Assembly (NCBI GenBank): GCA_947498765.1
Contig: CANMLG010000065.1
Coordinates: 1 to 59,041 of the forward strand
DNA from: an uncultured Aquimarina sp.
Lineage (GTDB): Bacteria > Bacteroidota > Bacteroidia > Flavobacteriales > Flavobacteriaceae
Direction of reading: 5' to 3'
Length of the DNA: 59,041 nucleotides
Numbering within the stretch: the stretch's first letter is position 1; each line of letters starts with the position of its first letter. A program made the translations under genes and the position numbers. A model generated the notes under the pieces. The model did no database searches. It worked only from the letters and a program-made list of their open reading frames with translations, and was not told the origin of the DNA. Below are positions 53,010-59,041 of this stretch, piece after piece.

Positions 53010-53289
53010 GTCGATTTATACAATTTTCTGATAATTAATTCATATAAATGTTGAATTATTTTTTACTAGTCAAAGACAAAAAGTTAAAAAATAGCCTTAG
53101 CTATTGTTTCATTTTTTAACGCATGAATTACAAAAAAGAAACGAGATACATACGAATTTTTTTTTCGTTAATCGTATTATTGTCAACTTCTTTCAGGACG
53201 AGACATTTTAAAAAAAAGGAGGCTTTTAGTTTAAACTAAAAGCCTCCTTTTTACAATTATCATTACTAAGTAGTAACAACTACTTATAC
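53010..53289. other. Spacer with a strong bidirectional hairpin
   Basis: The only notable feature in these 280 bases is the 20-bp perfect hairpin at 53213-53252. Confidence 0.6.
53213..53252 (-). terminator. Terminator of the nusB-DUF1573-yajC group
   Basis: A perfect 20-bp inverted repeat (AAAAAGGAGGCTTTTAGTTT and its complement) with A and T runs on the outside could stop transcription in either direction. It lies 38 bases after the yajC stop. Confidence 0.88.
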
Positions 53290-53592
53290 TTATTTCACTT
53301 TAGATGTGCTATCTGTAGAAGCATTAAGCTTTTTTGACAATTCTAATGAAATTGATGAACGATCAAAAGTAAGTTTACCCGCAGTTGTTTCTAAAACAAC
53401 CGCATCAGTTTTATCACTTATTTCAAAAATACGCGCATGTAATCCACTTTTTGTAATTACTCTATCTCCTTTTTTTAGATCAGCAGCAAACTGCTTTTCT
53501 TTTTTTTGTCGTTGCATTTGTGGACGTATCATAAACATATATACTACCACAAACATTAAAACAATTGGCAAAAATTGCTGAAAATCTCCCAT
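53290..53592 (-). CDS. yajC: Sec translocase accessory protein YajC
   Basis: This 100-residue protein has one membrane segment (FLPIVLMFVVVYMFMIRPQ, about 6-24) and a charged cytosolic part with the motif LKKGDRVITKSGLHARI. It is a partner of SecDF/YidC in protein export. It is adjacent to the DUF1573 lipoprotein gene, with one base shared. Confidence 0.93.
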   Translation of the reverse strand: MGDFQQFLPIVLMFVVVYMFMIRPQMQRQKKEKQFAADLKKGDRVITKSGLHARIFEISDKTDAVVLETTAGKLTFDRSSISLELSKKLNASTDSTSKVK

Positions 53593-54071
53593 TAGCTACC
53601 TGCTTCTTCTGTTTTTGGCTTTGGTGTAACCGATGCCTTTATTTTAATGCGCTCTTTACCCGTTTCAGTATTAGCTGTAATAGTTACTGTTTTTTGTTGT
53701 TGGTTTGGCTTGTTTGTACTGTTAAACTTAACCATAATTTCGCCTTTAGCTCCTGGAGCAATAGGTGAGTTTTTTGGATATGTTGGCACAGTACAACCAC
53801 AACTTCCTTTTGCATCAGTTATTACCAATGGGGTTTTACCTGTATTTGTAAATGTAAACAAATGCTCAACTACATCTCCTTCGTTTATCTGTCCAAAGTC
53901 ATGCTCAAGCTCATCAAACTTCATAACAGGGAAATCCTCTGCTTTAGCATCACGTTCAGCAGCTTCAACTACTTTTTCTTCACTTACTTTATCCGAGGCA
54001 TTCTTTTTACATGAAACTAAACTCATGGCAAAAACACCTGTAAGAATTAAAATTCCTTTTTTCATGGTCAT
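53592..54071 (-). CDS. DUF1573 lipoprotein
   Basis: This 159-residue lipoprotein starts M(T)MKKGILILTGVFAMSLVSC and continues with an immunoglobulin-like DUF1573 domain (about 45-130): FDELEHDFGQINEGDVVEHLFTFTNTGKTPLVITDAKGSCGCTVPTYPK. The SCGCT pair is the family hallmark. The function is unknown. DUF1573 genes often accompany yajC in Bacteroidetes, as here. Confidence 0.9.
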   Translation of the reverse strand: MTMKKGILILTGVFAMSLVSCKKNASDKVSEEKVVEAAERDAKAEDFPVMKFDELEHDFGQINEGDVVEHLFTFTNTGKTPLVITDAKGSCGCTVPTYPKNSPIAPGAKGEIMVKFNSTNKPNQQQKTVTITANTETGKERIKIKASVTPKPKTEEAGS

Positions 54072-54120
54072 TATTTATTTGTTGTTTTTATCTGGGCTCT
54101 AAATTAATAAAATTTTTAAT

Positions 54121-55065
54121 TTACATTAAACCTCTTCCCATTTTATTTAACGTTCCTGCCTCGCTGTACTCTTTTGACAGTTTATCTAGTATACCATTAA
54201 TAAAAATACTACTTTTTGGAGTACTATATTCTTTTGCAATCTCTAAATATTCGTTAATGGTTACTTTTACTGGAATAGAAGGAAATTTCAAAAATTCACA
54301 TATTCCCAATTGAATCATAATTTGATCCATAACCGCTATACGCTCTTTATCCCAATTTGGTGTTTTTCCTTCAATTTCGGCTGAAAATTTATTTTCATGC
54401 AATTTTGTTTTTCTAAACAAATCTTGAGCATACAAAATATCTTCATTATCTTTTACTAATGCAGGAAGCCTTAATGTTTCATCATTTGATGCTTTTAGTC
54501 TTTTTATAAAAGCACAAATAGATGTATTAACTAACGGAATATCATCAACCCAAGATAATTTTTTATCCTCATAATAATCATAAAGTTTATCATTAGGTGC
54601 TATAATTTCCTTGTAAATATCTAATATAAAATTCCTGTCTTTTTTAAACGAAGTTGATTCTTCATTCATGTAAACTTCATATAAATCACTTTCAACAATT
54701 TCATTGTAAAGTATTTTTATATAATCATCATCTAAATCCCAATAATTGATTTTCAAATCCTCGACCTCTTCAGTCAATTCTAGATTGTTTTCTAATAATT
54801 TCAACAATCCATTATTTACAAATTTACTGTTTGGATTCTTTTCAGCTTCTGTGGCCAACTGCTTTTTTTTGTTGGCATTCAAAATGTATTCGGCATGCTT
54901 ACGGAGTGCTACAAGCAAATCTAAATTAGCTATAAAAAGAACACGTACCTGATTCATACTTTCCTTTAAATACTTTAATTCCACATCCAATTGGTCACTT
55001 TGTTTTTGTTTCATTGCAAAAAGTGACTGCATCACTTTAATACGAATATGTCTTCGAGTAAGCAT
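54121..55065 (-). CDS. nusB: Transcription antitermination factor NusB
   Basis: This 314-residue protein has an N-terminal helical part (start MLTRRHIRIKVMQSLFA) and a C-terminal half where NusB homology is strongest: DKERIAVMDQIMIQLGICEFLKFPSIPVKVTINEYLEIAKEYSTPKS. It binds boxA RNA with NusE (S10). Bacteroidetes NusB is about twice as long as E. coli NusB (139), with a central helical insert. It lies upstream of DUF1573 and yajC. Confidence 0.93.
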   Translation of the reverse strand: MLTRRHIRIKVMQSLFAMKQKQSDQLDVELKYLKESMNQVRVLFIANLDLLVALRKHAEYILNANKKKQLATEAEKNPNSKFVNNGLLKLLENNLELTEEVEDLKINYWDLDDDYIKILYNEIVESDLYEVYMNEESTSFKKDRNFILDIYKEIIAPNDKLYDYYEDKKLSWVDDIPLVNTSICAFIKRLKASNDETLRLPALVKDNEDILYAQDLFRKTKLHENKFSAEIEGKTPNWDKERIAVMDQIMIQLGICEFLKFPSIPVKVTINEYLEIAKEYSTPKSSIFINGILDKLSKEYSEAGTLNKMGRGLM

Positions 55066-55101
55066 AAAATATAAGAACGTTTATTATACATTTTGTTATT
55101 G

Positions 55102-55109
55102 CAAAAATA
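55102..55109 (-). promoter_or_regulatory. Promoter -7 box (TATTTTTG) of the nusB group
   Basis: The box matches TAnnTTTG on the minus strand, about 37 bases upstream of the nusB start codon. Confidence 0.5.
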
Positions 55110-55214
55110 CTACAATTATCAAAAGGGAGCATTACAAAAAGTAAAATAACTTCCCATATAAATACAAAAACAAAAAGCAACACTTACACGCTCTTAATTA
55201 GCTTTAAAAACACT

Positions 55215-55222
55215 TATATTTG
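55215..55222 (+). promoter_or_regulatory. Promoter -7 box (TATATTTG) of the ABC exporter
   Basis: The box matches TAnnTTTG and ends in the TTG that opens the longest frame. The true start is therefore further on, probably TTG 55241. Confidence 0.55.
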
Positions 55223-55240
55223 TTATTAAATAAGCTGCTT

Positions 55241-57001
55241 TTGAAATCTTTAAAACACCTCAATAAATACTTTATAAAATATAGAATTCGTCTTATTTTA
55301 GGCTTATTCATCGCTATTACATCGAGGTTATTTGCTGTTGCTGTCCCTAAATTTATCGGTGATTCAGTTGCCGAGGTTGAATTATACATAAAAGGTCAAA
55401 TTACTGATATTTCTATTGTTAAATCAAACCTTTTCATTAACATCCTCATTATTATTGGTTGTGCTTTACTCTCTGGCTTTTTTATGTTTTTAATGCGCCA
55501 AACTGTTATTGTTGTTTCTCGCTTTATTGAATTCGATCTTAAAAATGAAATTTATGAGCACTATCAAAAACTTTCATTAAGTTTTTACAAAGCTAACCGC
55601 ACTGGCGACTTAATGAATCGAATTAGTGAAGATGTTGGTAAAGTTCGAATGTATGCCGGTCCTGCTTTAATGTATAGTGTAAATACAATTACTTTATTTG
55701 TAGTAGTCCTTACTTATATGAGTAGTATTGCTCCGAAACTTACTTTATATACAATTACCCCACTACCTATACTATCACTAAGTGTATACTACTTAAGTGT
55801 TGCCATAAACAAACGCACTACTATAGTACAAGAATACCTCTCTAAACTAACCACCTTTACACAAGAAGCTTTTAGTGGTATTGCTGTTTTAAAAGCTTAT
55901 CAAATAGAAACTCGTACTACTACTGATTTTAATGAACTTGCTAACCAAAGCAAACAAAAAAGTATAGATTTAGCTCGCGTTCAGGCGTTGTTTTTTCCAC
56001 TTATGGTTTGCCTTATTGGCATAAGTAACATTATTGTTATTTACATTGGTGGAAAACAGTATTTGAATGGTCAAATTAGTGATTTTGGTATTTTAGTTGA
56101 ATTCATCATTTTTGTAAATATGCTTACTTGGCCTGTAGCCACAGTAGGTTGGGTTTCTTCTATTATTCAACAAGCCGAAGCTTCTCAAAAACGCATTAAT
56201 GAATTTTTAGATATTGTTCCTGAAATTCAAAATCATAAAAATGCTATCTCAATTCCTATTAAAGGAGCAATTAGTTTTAAAAATATAAATTTCACCTATC
56301 CCGATACTGGAATACAGGCATTAACTGATATTTCATTTAACATAGAAGCTGGACAAACAATTGGCATTGTTGGAAACACAGGATCCGGTAAATCAACTTT
56401 ATTAGAACTTATCGGCCGATTATACGACCCCACTAGTGGACAAATAACAATTGATGATACTCCTTTACAAAATATCGACTTACAAATTTTACGTTCACAA
56501 ATGGGATATGTTCCTCAGGATGCTTTTTTGTTTAGCGATACCATTGAAAGTAATATCTGTTTTGGAAAAAACAATGCGACTAAGGCAGAAATGATTGAAG
56601 TCGCTAAAATAGCATCAGTCCATAAAAACATTATAAACTTTAAAAACGGATACCAAACCCTACTGGGAGAACGAGGTGTTACGCTATCAGGAGGTCAAAA
56701 GCAACGTGTATCTATAGCACGTGCTTTACTAAAAAAGCCTAAGATTTTACTTTTAGACGACAGTTTAGCCGCTGTTGATACAGAAACAGAGAAGCAAATC
56801 ATAGAAAATTTCAAAGCTTTGTCAGAAAAAAGAACGTCAATTATTGTAAGTCATCGAATTTCTTCGGTTAAAAATTCTGATTTAATTCTTATTTTAGAAG
56901 ACGGAAAATTAATTCAAAAAGGTGATCACCAGTCACTTATAAACAAAAAAGGTTACTATCAAGATTTATACAACAAACAGTCTCAGCAAAAAGAAATGTA
57001 A
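55241..57001 (+). CDS. ABC exporter half-transporter (MdlA/MsbA-like)
   Basis: This protein of about 586 residues has a six-helix exporter membrane domain (about 15-310) and an ATP-binding domain (about 330-580). Walker A is GNTGSGKST, the Q-loop is in MGYVPQDAF, the signature is LSGGQKQR, Walker B is ILLLDDSLAAVD and the switch His is in IIVSHRISS. The residue after Walker B is Asp instead of Glu, as in MdlA-type proteins. It probably forms a homodimer. The substrate (lipid, drug or peptide) is unknown. The start TTG gives MKSLKHLNKYFIKY, the usual family start. It is followed by the DUF3276 gene. Confidence 0.92.
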   Translation: MKSLKHLNKYFIKYRIRLILGLFIAITSRLFAVAVPKFIGDSVAEVELYIKGQITDISIVKSNLFINILIIIGCALLSGFFMFLMRQTVIVVSRFIEFDLKNEIYEHYQKLSLSFYKANRTGDLMNRISEDVGKVRMYAGPALMYSVNTITLFVVVLTYMSSIAPKLTLYTITPLPILSLSVYYLSVAINKRTTIVQEYLSKLTTFTQEAFSGIAVLKAYQIETRTTTDFNELANQSKQKSIDLARVQALFFPLMVCLIGISNIIVIYIGGKQYLNGQISDFGILVEFIIFVNMLTWPVATVGWVSSIIQQAEASQKRINEFLDIVPEIQNHKNAISIPIKGAISFKNINFTYPDTGIQALTDISFNIEAGQTIGIVGNTGSGKSTLLELIGRLYDPTSGQITIDDTPLQNIDLQILRSQMGYVPQDAFLFSDTIESNICFGKNNATKAEMIEVAKIASVHKNIINFKNGYQTLLGERGVTLSGGQKQRVSIARALLKKPKILLLDDSLAAVDTETEKQIIENFKALSEKRTSIIVSHRISSVKNSDLILILEDGKLIQKGDHQSLINKKGYYQDLYNKQSQQKEM

Positions 57002-57075
57002 TTTTTTTTTGATTGTATAAGTTTTTTTTTCATTTTTGAGTAACAAATAATTAACCAAAACTAGAAATTAATATT

Positions 57076-57471
57076 ATGGGGGATTACGGAACGATGGAGA
57101 AAGAAGAAATTTTTTCTAAAGTTTTAAGAGCAGGAAGAAGAACTTATTTTTTTGACGTTAGAGCTACTAAAGCTGATGACTATTACATAACCATTACTGA
57201 AAGTAAAAAATTCACTAATGACGACGGTTCTTTTCATTACAAAAAACACAAAATCTATTTGTACAAAGAAGATTTTGAAGGCTTCACTGAAATTTTAAGC
57301 GAAATGACCGATTACGTAATTAAGGAAAAAGGTCTTGAAGTAATTAGTGAACGCCACCAAAAAGATTATCAAAAATCATACGAAACTACTACCAAAACAA
57401 CAGCTTTTGAAACAGCTTCCGCTGATGAAACTGCTAGTGATTTTACTAATGTAAGTTTTGATGATATTTAA
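57076..57471 (+). CDS. DUF3276 / PUR-alpha-like protein
   Basis: This 131-residue cytosolic protein contains one PUR-type repeat (about 8-90; FSKVLRAGRRTYFFDVRATKADDYYITITESKK), the fold of nucleic-acid-binding PUR-alpha proteins. Family members from spirochaetes and Bacteroidetes bind single-stranded nucleic acid. The C-terminal third is Thr/Ser-rich and probably disordered. It is 74 bases after the ABC exporter and ends at a terminator. Confidence 0.9.
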   Translation: MGDYGTMEKEEIFSKVLRAGRRTYFFDVRATKADDYYITITESKKFTNDDGSFHYKKHKIYLYKEDFEGFTEILSEMTDYVIKEKGLEVISERHQKDYQKSYETTTKTTAFETASADETASDFTNVSFDDI

Positions 57472-57518
57472 CACCAAGGGTATACTCTTTAAAAACAACA
57501 ACCACTAACTAACTTAAG

Positions 57519-57559
57519 AGCGGCAAAATTCATTTTGAATTTGCCGCTTTTATTTTTTT
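57519..57559 (+). terminator. Terminator after the DUF3276 gene
   Basis: AGCGGCAAA(A)TTC and GAATTTGCCGCT form a 12-bp stem with one bulged base, followed by TTTTATTTTTTT. Confidence 0.85.
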
Positions 57560-57644
57560 GCAATCATAACTCCTCATACTTTTTAACTAAGCTTATCCAC
57601 ACCTAATAAATTATTAACCAGTAATTTATGTATTATTATTCATT

Positions 57645-57677
57645 TTTGTTAAAATCTAGGGTAGGGTATTTACTTTG
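57645..57677 (+). promoter_or_regulatory. Promoter of the secreted metalloprotease
   Basis: TTTG (57645-57648) and TTACTTTG (57670-57677) are separated by 21 bases, close to the Bacteroidetes TTTG / TAnnTTTG pair (one mismatch in the -7 box). The start codon lies 34 bases further on. Confidence 0.5.
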
Positions 57678-57710
57678 TGATACGTATTACACGTATAAAA
57701 AATAGATACT

Positions 57711-58778
57711 ATGAAAAAAATTATCATGCCCTTTCTTTTCTTATTGATTTTATTCAATTTTAAGGGATTTACACAAATCAAAAATTCAACAAGGTTTATT
57801 TACATGGTTCCTGCTGATAAAGCTTTTAACCCACTTTATGTCCCTGGTATTGAAAACGTAGCCATTGATTTACAAAGATGGTTTAATGAACAACTGGATG
57901 GATCTACCTTCATATTAAATAATCCTATAGTGGAAGTTATAAATAGTGACAAAGACGCGATATGGTTTCAAGAAAACCCTAATATATTTTTCCCGAAAAG
58001 ATTTTGGCCCTTTGAAAACGCATTAAGCGAAGCTCATAGAACCCTTGGTGCCCAGATTTTTGATCCAAATCATGCGTGGGTCGTTTTCGTAGATACACCC
58101 GACATAAATGGAGCTGGTAAAGGTCATTTTGCATACTTAACAGGAAATGACCTTGAAATAATAACAGGTAAAAACAAAAACATTAGTAGTTTTGACAGAC
58201 TTATAGGTGGTGTTGGTCACGAATTAGGTCATGCTTATGGATTGCCACATTCTCCTGATATCCCTGAAAATCGAAATGCAATCATGTGGTCTGGTATTCA
58301 TACTTATCCTGATGCTTTTTTAACCGAAGATGAAAAAACTATTTTAAGAACAAAAGACGCAAAAAAATTCTTTAGCACTGATGCTTATTCTTGTGAAGAA
58401 GGTGTTCGTTGTTATGATAGAGATAATTGTACACTAAATGATAAATTTGATACTAATTGTAACTGTATCCCTGGACCTACAAGTGATACATCAAAATGCT
58501 TAGATGAAGCTACTTTAAGTCTAGATAACAACTTTTTAAAAAATCAAAACAAACAATCTTTGTTAACAATAGCACCCAATCCATCAAATGGTATAAGTAC
58601 ACTTATGGGAATTTCCAAAAATGATAAAATAAAAATTATTGACGTACAAGGTAATCCTGTCTTTAATAGTATTGCCATTGACAATGAATTATCAATTGAC
58701 ACTTCACAATGGGCTACAGGTGTTTATTTTATTTATGTTAACCAAGGAACTTCAACAATAAAACTTATACGTAATTAA
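57711..58778 (+). CDS. Secreted zinc metalloprotease with T9SS sorting tail
   Basis: This 355-residue protein has a signal peptide (1-21), a catalytic part with GHELGHAYGLPHS (about 175-188; the HExxHxxGxxH zinc motif of metzincins) and the later Met in AIMWSGIH, the expected Met-turn. Residues about 225-270 are Cys-rich (CYDRDNCTLNDKFDTNCNCIPG), then a spacer. The last 75 residues (LTIAPNPSNGISTL to IKLIRN) form a type A T9SS sorting domain, so the enzyme goes across the outer membrane to the surface or medium. The peptidase target is unknown. It stands alone with its own promoter and a weak hairpin after the stop. Confidence 0.88.
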   Translation: MKKIIMPFLFLLILFNFKGFTQIKNSTRFIYMVPADKAFNPLYVPGIENVAIDLQRWFNEQLDGSTFILNNPIVEVINSDKDAIWFQENPNIFFPKRFWPFENALSEAHRTLGAQIFDPNHAWVVFVDTPDINGAGKGHFAYLTGNDLEIITGKNKNISSFDRLIGGVGHELGHAYGLPHSPDIPENRNAIMWSGIHTYPDAFLTEDEKTILRTKDAKKFFSTDAYSCEEGVRCYDRDNCTLNDKFDTNCNCIPGPTSDTSKCLDEATLSLDNNFLKNQNKQSLLTIAPNPSNGISTLMGISKNDKIKIIDVQGNPVFNSIAIDNELSIDTSQWATGVYFIYVNQGTSTIKLIRN

Positions 58779-58813
58779 ATATAACTTCATTAAAACCAAG
58801 CCTTTTTTAAACT

Positions 58814-58846
58814 ACTCCTCAAATAATACAAATTATTCTGAGGGGT
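58814..58846 (+). terminator. Weak terminator hairpin after the metalloprotease
   Basis: ACTCCTCA pairs with TGAGGGGT (one G-T), and inside it ATAAT with ATTAT. The T-tail is weak (TTAGGTTT). Confidence 0.5.
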
Positions 58847-58964
58847 TAGGTTTAAAAAACACCAAAAGCTAAAATTTCATCTAGTTTATTCTAACAAAGA
58901 CTCCAAACTAGAATCACTAATATTATTGTATTCAAACTGGATACCGAAATATACTAATCATTTT

Positions 58965-59041
58965 AACCCGGATTATAGGACATTTTTTACTGTAACATAA
59001 AGTTTCTAACTTTTGTGCTGCAGCAAATAAGCCTCAATTGC
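58965..59041 (+). repeat. Palindromic dispersed repeat, copy 4 (cut by window end)
   Basis: AACCCGGATTAT is identical to the left end of copy 1. The following bases differ, and the part GCTGCAGCAAATAAGCCTCAATTGC, read in reverse, resembles the GCAATGAGGTATTAAAGC part of copy 2. The right end lies outside the window, so it is assigned to the family tentatively. Confidence 0.4.

Overview
The window is low-GC DNA from a member of the Bacteroidetes, most likely family Flavobacteriaceae; I cannot name the genus. The pointers are the gliding genes gldB and gldC, a C-terminal type IX secretion (T9SS) sorting tail on the last gene, Bacteroidetes-type -7 promoter boxes (TAnnTTTG) in front of many genes, FtsZ with a very long tail, and DnaG without zinc ligands.

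Region 1 (about 1-8.5 kb) is accessory and partly decaying. It holds two unknown small genes framed by inverted repeats, two copies of a large palindromic dispersed repeat, a GNAT acetyltransferase, an exported beta-lactamase-fold serine hydrolase, an S41-type peptidase, an unknown exported protein, and three wrecked genes: a Crp/Fnr regulator, an SRPBCC protein joined to it, and an Lrp/AsnC regulator.

Region 2 (8.5-13 kb) carries mesX-mesD, an oxygen-linked folate-independent methionine synthase pair, followed by a YfeH-type transporter and an Old Yellow Enzyme reductase. A third copy of the palindromic repeat lies just upstream of the reductase.

Region 3 (13.4-29.9 kb, minus strand) is a complete dcw cell-wall and division cluster: mraZ, rsmH, ftsL, ftsI with a PASTA domain, murE, mraY, murD, ftsW, murG, murC, ftsQ, ftsA, ftsZ and yqeY. 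Most genes abut or overlap by 4 bases, which suggests one long transcript. In front of mraZ are three 10-bp-spaced GTGGT repeats, the expected form of an MraZ operator. The cluster is followed by an 11-unit heptamer repeat, a tRNA-Arg(UCG) gene and a strong terminator.

Region 4 (30-59 kb) is core genome. It contains an alpha/beta hydrolase and engB; gldB-gldC with a conserved unknown gene; nadE and a degenerate LuxR-type response regulator; a polyprenyl synthase and dnaG; an MscS channel with a probably frameshifted lipoprotein gene; a DUF255 thioredoxin-like lipoprotein; dodecin; a three-domain Nfu protein; murI; uppS-bamA and two Skp/OmpH genes; a DUF6089 protein; nadK and a CBS protein; pdxJ; nusB, a DUF1573 lipoprotein and yajC; an ABC exporter; a DUF3276 protein; and a secreted zinc metalloprotease. 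A fourth, partial copy of the palindromic repeat touches the right edge.

Many core genes serve the envelope: lipid II synthesis (mur genes, mraY, murG), its lipid carrier and precursor (uppS, murI), the division machine (fts genes) and outer-membrane assembly (bamA, skp). No new multi-gene defence or mobile system could be demonstrated. The most unusual signals are the palindromic repeat family, the cassette-like unit at the left edge, the heptamer repeat at the tRNA, and the MesX/MesD locus with its dead regulator.
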